From LSCE01 sp050485425 (lineage in GTDB: Bacteria > Pseudomonadota > Gammaproteobacteria > Nitrococcales > Aquisalimonadaceae), in contig JBJHBJ010000003.1 in assembly GCA_050485425.1 (NCBI GenBank), positions 1 through 64,000 of the forward strand: 64,000 nucleotides of DNA, read 5' to 3'. Shown here piece by piece: positions 26,805-36,420 of the stretch. A program made the position numbers and the translations under genes. Below the pieces are notes generated by a model that worked only from the letters and a program-made list of their open reading frames with translations, was not told the DNA's origin and searched no databases. Numbering within the stretch: position 1 is the stretch's first letter; the number at the start of each line of letters is the position of its first letter.

Positions 26805-28637
26805 CTACCCTGCCTCGTTGTGAAAAGCGTCATAGATACGCTGTGCCAGTTCCCGGCTGATGCCGTGCACGCTCTGCAAGTCCTCGACGCCGGCCCGGGC
26901 GATGCCCTGCAGGCCGCCAAACTGCTTTAGCAGGACCTGGCGGCGCTTCGGACCCAATCCCGGCACCTGCTCCAGCGATGATGTCCTGCGCGCCTTCCCG
27001 CGCCGCTGACGATGACCGGTAATGGCAAATCGGTGCGCCTCGTCCCGCAACTGCTGCAACAGGTGAAGTGCCGGGGAATCCGGCGGCAGTATAACCTCTT
27101 GCGCCTGATCGGCGAGGATCAGCTTCTCGAGACCCGGCTTTCTGTCGGGACCCTTGGCGATGCCGAGCAGCGTAACACCCTCCACCTGCAGTTCCTCAAG
27201 CACCTCCACCGCCTGGGTGAGCTGTCCCCTGCCGCCGTCAATCACCAGCAGATCCGGCAGCACGCCCTCACCCTTGCGCAACCGGGTATAGCGGCGCGTC
27301 AGCGCCTGGCGCATGGCGGCGTAGTCGTCGCCGGCAATCACGCCCTCGATGTTGAATCGCCGGTAGTCGGATTTCAGCGGCCCCTCCTGATTGAACACCA
27401 CGCAGGACGCCACCGTGGCTTCACCACGGGTATGGCTGATATCGAAGCACTCCAACCGCTGAGGGATCTCTTCCAGATCAAGCAGTTGTTGCAACTCTTC
27501 AAAGCGGCGCCTTAGGCTCGCGGTGCTGGCTGCCCTTGCCTGCAGGGCCTCCCGTGCGTTGTTGACGGCCATGTCCAGCCATCGACGACGTTCCCCCCGC
27601 ACCCGTGTGCGGATGCCCACCGCCTTTCCGTTCTGCTGCTGCAGCGCCTCTTCAAGCACCTCCGCATCGTCAACAGGCAGATTGAGCAACAGTTCCCTCG
27701 GCGCCGGGCGCCCGAGATAGTAGCGGGCAATAAATGCCGACAGCACTTCGGTCTCATCGGTATCCGGCGGGATCCTCGGGAAAAAGGCCTTGTTGCCCAG
27801 ATTCTGCCCCTGGCGTATGAAGAACACCTGGACACAGGCCTGGCTTCCGTGGCCGACGCAGGCAATCACGTCCAGGTCGCCACGTTCACCGGTAATGTAC
27901 TGGCGCTCCTGAATGCGGCGCAGGCTGGAGATCCTGTCCCGCAGGCGGGCGGCTCGCTCGAAATCCAGCGCGGATGACGCCTGCTCCATGTCGCTGACCA
28001 GTTCGTCGATGACCTCGCCGCTGCGGCCTTCCAGAAACTTCTCCGCGTGCTGCACGTCGCGCCGGTAATCCTCCGGGCTGATGAAGCCCACGCAGGGCGC
28101 GGTGCAGCGCTGGATCTGGTACTGCAGGCAGGGCCTGGAGCGGTTGCGGAAGAAGCTGTCCTCGCACTGGCGGACGGGGAACACCTTCTGCAGGTGGCTC
28201 AGGGTATCGCGGACCGCACCGGCACTGGGGAACGGGCCGAAATACCGCCCCGGGGCACGCTTGGCACCGCGATGGAAACCCAGCCGCGGATAGTCGTCAT
28301 GGCCGGAGAGATAGATGTAGGGGTAGCTCTTGTCGTCGCGGAGCAATACGTTGTAGCGCGGCGCCAGCTCCTTGATCAGGTTGTTTTCCAGAATCAGCGC
28401 TTCGGCTTCGGTATGCGTGACCGTGAACTCCACGCCGGCGACCTGAGCCACCATGGCCATGGTCTTGGGATCTTTCAGTCCCCGGTTGAAATAGCTGGCC
28501 ACACGACGGCGCAGACGCCGGGCCTTGCCCACGTAGATGACCTCGCCGTCCTGGCCCAGCATGCGATAGACTCCCGGCCGCTCCGGGATCGTGCGGACCG
28601 CCTGCTTCGGATCGAAGGCCTTGTCTGTCTCACTCAT
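26805..28637 (-). CDS. uvrC: Excinuclease ABC subunit C
   Basis: 610 residues, the normal length. N-terminal GIY-YIG nuclease (GVYRMLG and VIYVGKARRLRRRV), a cysteine cluster region (CEDSFFRNRSRPCLQYQI), a UvrB-binding UVR motif, the RNase H-like endonuclease domain (LECFDISHTRGE and LLVIDGGRGQL) and two C-terminal helix-hairpin-helix motifs (VPGLGPKRRQVLLKQFGG). It makes both incisions in nucleotide excision repair. ATG 28637 is chosen; the upstream in-frame stretch is repeat copy D and uvrY sequence. Confidence 0.96.
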   Translation of the reverse strand: MSETDKAFDPKQAVRTIPERPGVYRMLGQDGEVIYVGKARRLRRRVASYFNRGLKDPKTMAMVAQVAGVEFTVTHTEAEALILENNLIKELAPRYNVLLRDDKSYPYIYLSGHDDYPRLGFHRGAKRAPGRYFGPFPSAGAVRDTLSHLQKVFPVRQCEDSFFRNRSRPCLQYQIQRCTAPCVGFISPEDYRRDVQHAEKFLEGRSGEVIDELVSDMEQASSALDFERAARLRDRISSLRRIQERQYITGERGDLDVIACVGHGSQACVQVFFIRQGQNLGNKAFFPRIPPDTDETEVLSAFIARYYLGRPAPRELLLNLPVDDAEVLEEALQQQNGKAVGIRTRVRGERRRWLDMAVNNAREALQARAASTASLRRRFEELQQLLDLEEIPQRLECFDISHTRGEATVASCVVFNQEGPLKSDYRRFNIEGVIAGDDYAAMRQALTRRYTRLRKGEGVLPDLLVIDGGRGQLTQAVEVLEELQVEGVTLLGIAKGPDRKPGLEKLILADQAQEVILPPDSPALHLLQQLRDEAHRFAITGHRQRRGKARRTSSLEQVPGLGPKRRQVLLKQFGGLQGIARAGVEDLQSVHGISRELAQRIYDAFHNEAG

Positions 28638-28669
28638 AGGGCCGAGAACGCTCTTCCGGCAAGCAGGAC

Positions 28670-28705
28670 GCGCCGGTCGGGAACTGATCAGCGTCTTCTT
28701 ACTGC
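28670..28705 (-). repeat. Dispersed short repeat, copy D
   Basis: Diverged minus-strand copy, AAGACGCTGATCAGTTCCCG, overlapping the uvrY stop codon and lying before uvrC. Confidence 0.45.
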
Positions 28706-29343
28706 TGGATATGGTCAATCATACCGTGGCGAATCGCCAGGTGCGTGAGTTCGACATCATTCTCGACGCCGAGTTTTTCGTACAGGCGGTAGCGGTAGGT
28801 GCTGACCGTCTTCGGGCTCAGGCAAAGCGTATCGGAGATATCCTGGAGCTTGTGCCCCTGGGTGATCATCATCATCACCTGCATCTCGCGCCGTGACAGC
28901 TTCTGGAAGCAGTTCTGACCGCCGCCGGAGAAGCCGGTAAGCGCCATATGGCGTGCGATATCGGCACCGATGTAGCGCTGGCCGCCGCTGACGTGGCGGA
29001 TCGCCTTGACGATCTCTTCCACATCGCAACCCTTGGTGAGGTACCCCATCGCTCCGGCTTCCAGCAACCGACTCGGATAGGGTTCGTCCATGTGGATGGT
29101 CAGCGCGATGATTTTCAGCGCAGGCGCAATGCGCAGCAGCTTTCTGGTCGCTTCCAGGCCGCCGATACCCGGCATGTTCACGTCCATCAGCACCACGTCG
29201 GGATCCAGGCTGCGGACCTGCCCAAGCGCTTCCTCGCCGCTACCTGCCTCCCCTACCACGTCGATGCCGTCCGCATCCTCCAGGATCCGGCGGATACCGC
29301 TCCGCACAAGTTGGTGATCGTCAACCAGCAACGTTCTGATCAT
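28699..29343 (-). CDS. uvrY: Response regulator UvrY/GacA
   Basis: 214 residues: receiver domain with LLVDDHQLVRSGIRRIL and phospho-Asp in VVLMDVNMPG, Lys in GYLTKG, then a LuxR helix-turn-helix LSRREMQVMMMITQGHKLQDIS. The length, sequence and position before uvrC identify UvrY/GacA, which activates CsrB/RsmY-type small RNAs when phosphorylated by BarA/GacS. A BarA-type kinase is encoded at 41731. Its ATG overlaps the stop of the upstream MFS gene (ATGA), an unusual coupling. Confidence 0.93.
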   Translation of the reverse strand: MIRTLLVDDHQLVRSGIRRILEDADGIDVVGEAGSGEEALGQVRSLDPDVVLMDVNMPGIGGLEATRKLLRIAPALKIIALTIHMDEPYPSRLLEAGAMGYLTKGCDVEEIVKAIRHVSGGQRYIGADIARHMALTGFSGGGQNCFQKLSRREMQVMMMITQGHKLQDISDTLCLSPKTVSTYRYRLYEKLGVENDVELTHLAIRHGMIDHIQQ

Positions 29344-30674
29344 GATCGGGACGTCTCCAGCATGCGCTCCGCCTCGGGCATGTACCAGGCGGCCGCCGCT
29401 CCCAGTACCGCCAGCACAACCAACAAGACTACCAGAGTATTCACGCCGAATACCGATGCAATCACGCCCATGCCACCGGCCGCCAACGCCAGCAGGCCGA
29501 TACTGGTATTGCTGAACGCCACATACAGCGGCCGCTCGTCCTTGGGTGCGGCATCCACCAGGTAGGTTTTTCTGCCCAGCCGGACGCCGGCCTCGGCGAT
29601 ACCCAGCAGGATGAACACTGTTGTGTAGAGATAAGTGCTTTGCAGTTGGTCCGGCAGGAAGGCGATCAGCAGGGCCACCAGGCCGGCCGCGGCCGCCATC
29701 ATGCCGCTGATGCCCAGCACGGTTCGGCTGGAACGATCCGAGAAGTACCCCCAGACCGGACTACTGATGACGTTGGCAAGCCCGACCGTGACGATGAAAA
29801 CCCCTAGCGCAGCCACCTCGCCACCGAACACCTCGCGCCCGTGCAGCGCATAGAACGGCATGGCCAGCTCCACCGACAGCAGGAAGGCACGTGTGGCCAG
29901 ATACCGCCGGTAACCCGGATACTGCCGGGTGATTCGCATACCGGTGACCAGTTCCTGCGCCGGGTTACGGCCGCCTTCGGTGGCGCCCGGCGTCTCGTCC
30001 ATGGCGGCAAACAGGATGGATGCCAGAACCCACAGCAGCGCCGCGAACAGCACCATCGAGGCGTAAGTGGCGGCGTTCGCCGATTCACCTACACCAAAAT
30101 GCAGCAGCAGGCCGGCCAGCAAGGTCAGCAGTCCGCCAATGGCAGCCCGGTTCGAGAGCATGCGCCCTCGCCTGCCCTTGGGAATGGTCTTGCCGGTCAC
30201 GTCCTGAAAGGACACGGACGCGACGCCGCTGCAGACGCTGAAAACCGTGAACAGCGCGAGTACGACGAACCCTGCCAGCAACGGCTCCATGGTCAGCGCG
30301 GCCAGGGCGATGAGCCCCATCATCAGTGCCTGCACCATGCCGGCGCCCACCCAGACCCACTTGCGCAACGCCAGTCTGCGGATCTGGCCGGACACCAGCA
30401 ATTGCGGCGCCAGCGAACCGGCCTGCTTGATGGGCATCAGAAAGCCGATGATGAAGGCCGGTGTGCCGAGCGTCGCCAGCAGCCAGGGCAGGACGAGATT
30501 CGGGCCGCCTATCTGTTCGGCGAGCTTCGAAGCAGCACCGTTACCGACATTGTAAACGTAGTTTCTGGGAACATCGGTGCAGGCGCTATCCGGTATGGCT
30601 TCACAGGCGCGTTCGTCGCTATCGTCTCCACTGAGTACCCGATACGCCCAATCCATCCGCACTTCAGCTGCCAT
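29340..30674 (-). CDS. Major facilitator superfamily transporter
   Basis: 444 residues with about twelve membrane helices after an unusual N-terminal 45-residue soluble stretch. The loop motif GYFSDRSSRTVLG between helices is a typical MFS loop, and GRRGRMLSNRA is another. The substrate is unknown. It is translationally coupled to uvrY downstream and diverges from the reductase gene at 30886, with 211 bases between, in which I see no clear promoter. Confidence 0.82.
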   Translation of the reverse strand: MAAEVRMDWAYRVLSGDDSDERACEAIPDSACTDVPRNYVYNVGNGAASKLAEQIGGPNLVLPWLLATLGTPAFIIGFLMPIKQAGSLAPQLLVSGQIRRLALRKWVWVGAGMVQALMMGLIALAALTMEPLLAGFVVLALFTVFSVCSGVASVSFQDVTGKTIPKGRRGRMLSNRAAIGGLLTLLAGLLLHFGVGESANAATYASMVLFAALLWVLASILFAAMDETPGATEGGRNPAQELVTGMRITRQYPGYRRYLATRAFLLSVELAMPFYALHGREVFGGEVAALGVFIVTVGLANVISSPVWGYFSDRSSRTVLGISGMMAAAAGLVALLIAFLPDQLQSTYLYTTVFILLGIAEAGVRLGRKTYLVDAAPKDERPLYVAFSNTSIGLLALAAGGMGVIASVFGVNTLVVLLVVLAVLGAAAAWYMPEAERMLETSRS

Positions 30675-30885
30675 TGACCACCCTTGTTCTCGATTCTTCG
30701 GACCACCGCAACAGCCGCGCTCCCGGATCGGCCGGTACTCGGCGCGATTGCTCTGGTAGAGTACGCGTCAGCAGAATACCACAGCGCCAACACCGACTGG
30801 CCGCCTGTCCAGCGAGGCGCCGCGCACCGTGCCTCGTATCGCGAACGCCGCGCTTCCCGGGCGCAACGAACAGCAGGTTGACGAT

Positions 30886-31737
30886 ATGACCGTGGACTAT
30901 CAGGGACCGGTTCGGCAATTGTTGCCGGACCTCACCCCCGAACGCCCTCTTCAGGGCCTCTATCTGGATGTGGAACTGCCCGATACCGGCCGGCTGGGCC
31001 CGTTTGTCTATGCCAACTTCGTCACCACTCTGGACGGCCGCATCTCGCTGACCGACCCGTCGACCGGGGATGAGGGCGTGCCGGGCAGCATCGCCGATCC
31101 GCGCGACTGGCGGCTGTTCCAGGAGCTTGCCGCCAGGGCCGACGTGCTGCTGACCAGCGGACGCTATCTCCGCGACCTCAAGGCCGGAACGGCGCAGGAC
31201 ATTCTGCCGCTGGGCAGCGGCGACGCCTTCGCCGACATCCGCTCCTGGCGGCTGGACCGGGGCATGAGCGCCCAGCCCGACATCGCGGTGATCAGCGCCA
31301 GCCTGGGTTTCCAGATTCCCTCGCTGTTCAGGGAACAGGGCCGGCATATCCATGTGCTGACCACACGGGAGGCGCCGGAGAACCGTGCCCGCGCACTGGA
31401 ACGGGACGGTGCCTCAGTGCTGCGTCTGTGCGCCGGCTCGCGGGTGGCCGGCGACCGTGTCGTCACGGCGCTCGGAGAACTGGGCTACAAGCGCCTGTAC
31501 AGCGTCACGGGGCCGTGGGTTTTCCACAGCCTGGTGGAAGCTGACGCCCTGGACAGCCTGTTTCTGACCTGGCGCCAGCGCCTGGTGGGAGGCACCGGTT
31601 TCTCCACCATCATGTCCGGCCCGGCACTGGCGACACCCGCCGATTTCAGCCTGCGCTGGATGTACCGCGACCTGGCACCCACCGCGGCCGAGCAGCTCTA
31701 TCTGCGCCTGGACCGCGAACCGGTCACCATAAGCTAG
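30886..31737 (+). CDS. RibD C-terminal/dihydrofolate-reductase-like protein
   Basis: 283 residues. The segment FVYANFVTTLDGRISL, then ARADVLLTSGRYLRDL and the late GPWVFHSLVEADALDSLFLT match the RibD_C (pyrimidine reductase) fold, which binds NADPH. There is no deaminase domain, so it is not a full RibD. Stand-alone members are often annotated as riboflavin-specific reductases, but no other riboflavin gene is present; the reaction is unknown. ATG 30886 is the first start that fits the domain. It converges on fumC with 27 bases between. Confidence 0.75.
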   Translation: MTVDYQGPVRQLLPDLTPERPLQGLYLDVELPDTGRLGPFVYANFVTTLDGRISLTDPSTGDEGVPGSIADPRDWRLFQELAARADVLLTSGRYLRDLKAGTAQDILPLGSGDAFADIRSWRLDRGMSAQPDIAVISASLGFQIPSLFREQGRHIHVLTTREAPENRARALERDGASVLRLCAGSRVAGDRVVTALGELGYKRLYSVTGPWVFHSLVEADALDSLFLTWRQRLVGGTGFSTIMSGPALATPADFSLRWMYRDLAPTAAEQLYLRLDREPVTIS

Positions 31738-31764
31738 TGTCCCGTTCTCCGCTGAACCTGCCGC

Positions 31765-33153
31765 TCATCCGGGAATTCCGCCCCGGGTCAGGCTGGCCGG
31801 GTCCAGCAGGCGGGCCAGTTCCTCCCGGCTGAGGTCGGTCATCTCCTCAGCGACATCCAGCACCGCACGGCCTTCGCTGTACGCGCGCTTGGCGATGGCT
31901 GCACCTTTCTCGTAGCCAACCACCGCGTTGAGTGCGGTGACCAGAATCGGATTCCTGCCCAGATCAGCGCTCAGGCGCTCTTCATTCACGGTGAACCCGT
32001 CTATCGCCTTTTCAGCCAGCATGTGAGAAGCATTTGAAAGGATTTCAATGCTTTGCAGAACATTGTAGGCAATCACCGGAAGCATGACGTTAAGCTGGAA
32101 ATTGCCGGACTGCCCGGCCACCGCGACGGTGGCATCGTTCCCCATCACCTGTGCGGCCACCATGGCGACCGCCTCCGGCACCACCGGGTTGACCTTGCCC
32201 GGCATGATGCTGGAACCCGGCTGCAGAGCCGGCAATGCCACCTCCCCCAGCCCCGCCAGCGGCCCACTGTTCATCCAGCGAAGATCATTGGAGATCTTCA
32301 TCAGTGAGACCGCCAGCGCGCGTAGCTGACCGGACAGCTCCACCGCGGCATCCTGGCTGCTCAGACTCTGGAAATAGTTGCGGCTGGGCTGGAACGCATG
32401 GCCCGTCCGGCGCGACAGCGCCGAGGTGAAACGCTGGCCGAATTCCGGGTGGGCATTGATGCCTGTCCCCACTGCCGTACCGCCCTGCGCCAGCTCAAGC
32501 AGGCGCGGCAGGGTGGCGCCAAGGCGCTCCCGGGCATTGCCGACCTGGCTGGCCCAGCCGCCCAGTTCCTGACCCAGCGTTACCGGCATGGCATCCATCA
32601 GGTGGGTTCGGCCGGTCTTGGTGACCTGGGAGAGTTCGCTTGCCCGCCGTTCCATGGTGGCCTGGAGGTATTCCAACGCGGGCAGCAGGCGCTCCCGGGT
32701 CTCCAGCACCGCGCTGACGTGGATGGCGGTGGGAATCACGTCGTTGCTGCTCTGCCCCATGTTGACGTGATCGTTGGGGTGAACGCTTTCATTCCCCTCC
32801 ATCTCCCGGCTCGCCAGTCGCGCGATGACCTCGTTCGCGTTCATGTTCGTGCTGGTGCCGGAACCGGTCTGGAACACGTCCACCGGGAAATGCCGGTCAT
32901 GGTCACCGGTCGCCACCGCGTCGGCGGCCTTGATGATGGCGTCGGCCAGCGCCGGCGCCAGTAGCCCGAGATCGCGGTTGACCTCGGCCGCAGAAGCCTT
33001 GATCAGGCCCAGCGCGCGGATGAAAGGTCGCGGCATGGACAAGCCGCTGACCGGGAAATTATCCACGGCACGCTGCGTCTGGGCGCCGTACAGGGCGTCT
33101 TCCGGCACCTGCAGTTCGCCCATGCTATCCCGTTCCGTTCGAAAACCACCCAT
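31765..33153 (-). CDS. fumC: Fumarate hydratase, class II
   Basis: 462 residues. N terminus with TERDSMGELQVPEDALYGAQ and the superfamily signature GSSIMPGKVNPV, plus SGSGTSTNMNANEVI-type substrate segments (here TGSGTSTNMNANEVI). This iron-free tetramer hydrates fumarate to malate in the TCA cycle. It diverges from purB, another member of the same superfamily. Confidence 0.96.
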   Translation of the reverse strand: MGGFRTERDSMGELQVPEDALYGAQTQRAVDNFPVSGLSMPRPFIRALGLIKASAAEVNRDLGLLAPALADAIIKAADAVATGDHDRHFPVDVFQTGSGTSTNMNANEVIARLASREMEGNESVHPNDHVNMGQSSNDVIPTAIHVSAVLETRERLLPALEYLQATMERRASELSQVTKTGRTHLMDAMPVTLGQELGGWASQVGNARERLGATLPRLLELAQGGTAVGTGINAHPEFGQRFTSALSRRTGHAFQPSRNYFQSLSSQDAAVELSGQLRALAVSLMKISNDLRWMNSGPLAGLGEVALPALQPGSSIMPGKVNPVVPEAVAMVAAQVMGNDATVAVAGQSGNFQLNVMLPVIAYNVLQSIEILSNASHMLAEKAIDGFTVNEERLSADLGRNPILVTALNAVVGYEKGAAIAKRAYSEGRAVLDVAEEMTDLSREELARLLDPASLTRGGIPG

Positions 33154-33331
33154 GCGAACCCCCTGTTGGCATCACCATAGTCTGGGACGTTGAGGCATCA
33201 GAGGTCGTGTACAAGCCCCGCCCGCACCCTGCCCGCCAATTGCCGGACACGCAGCGGGACAGCACACGAGCCTTGAACCCTGCTAGAATTCGGGCCGACC
33301 TGATCATGGCCTGCGGCCCAACGGCGCAGGG

Positions 33332-33366
33332 ACATGACAATACTTTCGAAAAGGTTAGTAACATGG
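33332..33366 (+). repeat. 35-base block before purB, shared with the cysM upstream region
   Basis: This block matches the minus-strand sequence 41463-41429 before cysM at 28 of 35 positions; core CAATACTTTCGAAAAGGTTA here and CAACACTTTCGGAAAGGTCA there. It includes the purB ribosome binding site and start codon. Confidence 0.5.
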
Positions 33367-34730
33367 ACCTCACTAGACTGACTGCCATTTCGCCGGTGGA
33401 CGGCCGATATGGCAACAAGACCGAATCCCTGCAGCCCATCATGAGCGAGTACGGCCTGATCCGTCACCGTGTCGTGGTGGAAGTGCGATGGCTGCAGGCA
33501 CTGGCGACGGAGCCCGGCATCGCCGAAGTGCCCGCCCTGTCCGACGGCGCGCGCCGCTTCCTGGATCGCCTGGTAGCGGAATTCGACGCGGATGACGCTG
33601 AAGCCGTCAAAGCCATCGAGCGGACCACCAATCACGACGTCAAAGCGGTGGAATACTTCCTCAAGCAGCGCATGAACGAGCACGAGGAACTGGCTGCGAT
33701 CACGGAGTTCGTTCATTTCGCATGCACCTCCGAGGATATCAACAACCTCGCCTACGGCCTGATGTTGCGCAACGCGCGGGAAAAGGTGCTACTGCCCGCT
33801 CTGGAGCGGATCGAAAAGCAACTGACGGCCATGGCGCATGCCCTGGCCGACGTACCGATGCTCTCCCGCACGCATGGGCAGTCCGCCAGTCCCACCACGC
33901 TGGGGAAGGAAATGGCCAATGTCGCCTATCGCCTGCGCCGGCAACGCCAGCAGGTGGCCTCGGTATCGCTGCTGGGCAAGATCAATGGGGCGGTGGGCAA
34001 CTACAATGCGCACCGGGCAAGCTATCCGGATGTGGACTGGCCGGCATTCGCCAGGCGCTATGTGGAAGGCCTGGGCCTGGAATGGAACCCGTACACCACA
34101 CAGATCGAGCCGCATGACTACGTGGCCGAGCTGTTCGACGCGCTGGCCCGGGCCAACACGGTGCTCATCGATTTCAGCCGGGATGTCTGGGGCTATATCA
34201 GCCTGGGCTATTTCAAGCAGAACCTGGTCGAGGGGGAAATTGGCTCCTCTACCATGCCGCACAAGGTCAACCCGATCGATTTCGAGAACGCCGAAGGCAA
34301 CCTGGGCCTGGCCAACGCGGTGTTCGGGCACCTGGCGGCAAAATTGCCGATCTCCCGCTGGCAGCGCGACCTTACAGACTCCACCGTGCTGCGCAATCTC
34401 GGCGTGGGCATGGCCCACAGCCTGATCGCCTACGAGGCACTGCTCAAGGGCATGGGCAAGCTGGCCGTGAACGAGGAGCGTCTCGCCGCCGACCTGGATG
34501 CCAACTGGGAAGTCCTGGCCGAAGCGATTCAGACCGTGATGCGCCGTTACGGCATCGAGGAGCCCTACGAGAAACTGAAGGCGCTGACCCGCGGCAAACG
34601 GGTGGACCAGGCGGGAATGCGCGCCTTCATCCAGACCCTGGATCTGCCCGAGGCGGTGAAACGGGAATTGCAGGACCTCACTCCGGCCCGCTATGTCGGC
34701 AATGCCGCACAGCAGGCGAGGGATCTTTGA
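33363..34730 (+). CDS. purB: Adenylosuccinate lyase
   Basis: 455 residues, the length of the gammaproteobacterial form. Begins MDLTRLTAISPVDGRYGNKT; contains TSEDINNLAYGL, the catalytic His segment RTHGQSASPTTLGKE and the signature GSSTMPHKVNPIDFENAEGN. It acts twice in purine synthesis. ATG 33363 has AAAGGTTAGTAAC before it. The upstream frame is open but not protein-like. Confidence 0.96.
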   Translation: MDLTRLTAISPVDGRYGNKTESLQPIMSEYGLIRHRVVVEVRWLQALATEPGIAEVPALSDGARRFLDRLVAEFDADDAEAVKAIERTTNHDVKAVEYFLKQRMNEHEELAAITEFVHFACTSEDINNLAYGLMLRNAREKVLLPALERIEKQLTAMAHALADVPMLSRTHGQSASPTTLGKEMANVAYRLRRQRQQVASVSLLGKINGAVGNYNAHRASYPDVDWPAFARRYVEGLGLEWNPYTTQIEPHDYVAELFDALARANTVLIDFSRDVWGYISLGYFKQNLVEGEIGSSTMPHKVNPIDFENAEGNLGLANAVFGHLAAKLPISRWQRDLTDSTVLRNLGVGMAHSLIAYEALLKGMGKLAVNEERLAADLDANWEVLAEAIQTVMRRYGIEEPYEKLKALTRGKRVDQAGMRAFIQTLDLPEAVKRELQDLTPARYVGNAAQQARDL

Positions 34731-34740
34731 GCGCAACGCG

Positions 34741-35922
34741 ATGACCGCGCGGCGTGCGTCCGGTTTCATCGGTCTGGCGGGAATGACGCCGGAGGCGTTC
34801 CTTCGCGACTACTGGCAACGCCGGCCACTGCTTGTCCGCCAGGCCTGGCCTGGCTTTCAGCCAGGGCTGGCGGCGGAGGAGCTGGCCGGACTGGCACTGG
34901 AGCCGGATGCCGAAGCGCGCCTTGTGCAACGGGAACCCGACGGGTGGACGCTACGCCACGGACCCTTCACGGAGGCGGATTTCCGGCTGCTGCCTGAGCG
35001 CGACTGGACGCTGCTCATCCAGGACATCGAGAAGCTCCTGCCCGAACTCCAGGCCATTCTCCAGCGTTTCGATTTCCTTCCGGCATGGCGCCGGGACGAC
35101 CTGATGGTGAGCTACGCGGTGCCAGGGGGGTCGGTTGGTGCGCACGTGGACCGCTACGATGTGTTCCTGCTCCAGGGCGAAGGCCGGCGTCGCTGGCAGA
35201 TCGACCGGTCGCCGTCGCATCCGCTGGAGGAAGAACGGGACGCCCCACTGCGGCTGCTGCGGGATTTCCGCCCCACTGATGCCTGGGTGCTGGAACCGGG
35301 GGACATGCTCTACCTGCCCCCCGGCATTCCCCATCACGGCGTCGCGGAAACCGCCTGCATGACGTTTTCCATCGGCTTCCGCGCAGCCTCGCTGGACGCC
35401 CTGATGGCGGAAGCCACACAATTGCTGCTGGAAACCACCGGCGATACCGACCTGTTCAGCGACGCCGGCCGCGGCACGGCCCCGCATCCCGCACTGCTTG
35501 ACCCTCAGAGCCTGGAATCCGCCCGCAACTGGCTGCGCGCGGCCTTGTCCGACCGGAGGCTGGACCGCGCATTCGGCCGCGTGGTGACGCAAACCAAACC
35601 CGGCTTCGACATCCACGGGCCGGAAACGCCGGTCACGTCCCGGCGGTTGCGCGACGCACTGGAAGCGGGCCGCCCTGTTCGGCGCAATCCAGCGCTACGC
35701 GTCGCCCTCAGGCCGGACGTCCCGGGCGGCGGCACCTGCTTTCTCGATGGCCGGGAATGGCCGCTCGACGAAAACGGTTATCGCCTGCTGGAAGAGCTGA
35801 CCAACGGTGGCGATCCGTCGCCGGAGACCCTTTCCTCTTTGTTGAGGGAACAGGCAAACTGGACGTTGATGCTGGAATTGCTGCAGGCGGGATACTGGGA
35901 AATCATCGATGACGATGCCTGA
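34741..35922 (+). CDS. roxA: Cupin/JmjC ribosomal oxygenase (YcfD/RoxA-like, ribosomal protein uL16 arginine hydroxylase)
   Basis: 393 residues. A JmjC-type cupin with the iron ligands HVD (SVGAHVDRYDVFLLQ) and a later His in PPGIPHHGVAET, plus the C-terminal winged-helix extension typical of YcfD. YcfD hydroxylates an arginine of ribosomal protein uL16 using oxygen and 2-oxoglutarate. It follows purB by ten bases and overlaps the GNAT gene. ATG 34741 has no clear ribosome site; an earlier in-frame ATG at 34693 lies in purB. Confidence 0.88.
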   Translation: MTARRASGFIGLAGMTPEAFLRDYWQRRPLLVRQAWPGFQPGLAAEELAGLALEPDAEARLVQREPDGWTLRHGPFTEADFRLLPERDWTLLIQDIEKLLPELQAILQRFDFLPAWRRDDLMVSYAVPGGSVGAHVDRYDVFLLQGEGRRRWQIDRSPSHPLEEERDAPLRLLRDFRPTDAWVLEPGDMLYLPPGIPHHGVAETACMTFSIGFRAASLDALMAEATQLLLETTGDTDLFSDAGRGTAPHPALLDPQSLESARNWLRAALSDRRLDRAFGRVVTQTKPGFDIHGPETPVTSRRLRDALEAGRPVRRNPALRVALRPDVPGGGTCFLDGREWPLDENGYRLLEELTNGGDPSPETLSSLLREQANWTLMLELLQAGYWEIIDDDA

Positions 35923-36364
35923 CGGAGAGTCCGAACGCTGGCACATCCGAAGCGGCGACTGGAAGACGCTGAAGGCCCATGCGATTCCGATCCGCCACGC
36001 GGTCTTCGTGATTGAGCAGAACGTGCCTGAAGCGCTGGAACTGGACGACCAGGACGCACGCTGCCGCCACTGGCTGGTGCTGGATGAACAGGGCTCCGGC
36101 ATTGCCACCGGCAGGCTGACCCCGTCCGGGCACATCGGCCGGCTGGCCGTGCTCGCTCCCTGGCGCGGCCAGGGCGTCGGCAGCGCCCTGATTCGCGACA
36201 TGCTGCGTCACGCCCGAGACACCGGGATGGAGCACATCTACCTGAACGCGCAGACCCATGCCATCGGCTTCTACGGCACCCTCGGCTTTGCCGCCGAGGG
36301 GCCTGAATTCGACGATGCCGGCATTCCACACCGCAGGATGATCTATGGACGCGCAGGAGGATAG
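35909..36364 (+). CDS. GNAT-family N-acetyltransferase (ElaA-like)
   Basis: 151 residues. Segments IRHAVFVIEQNVPEALELDD and IGRLAVLAPWRGQGVGSALI give the acetyl-CoA loop RGQGVG; FYGTLGFAAEG closes the fold. Substrate unknown. It overlaps roxA by 14 bases and its stop touches the next frame, so it is in one unit with the following two genes. Confidence 0.85.
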   Translation: MTMPDGESERWHIRSGDWKTLKAHAIPIRHAVFVIEQNVPEALELDDQDARCRHWLVLDEQGSGIATGRLTPSGHIGRLAVLAPWRGQGVGSALIRDMLRHARDTGMEHIYLNAQTHAIGFYGTLGFAAEGPEFDDAGIPHRRMIYGRAGG

Positions 36365-36420
36365 TGCCGGAGATGCACGGCGCCATCCGTGAACACGGTT
36401 CTTCAACCGGGAGGTTTTCG

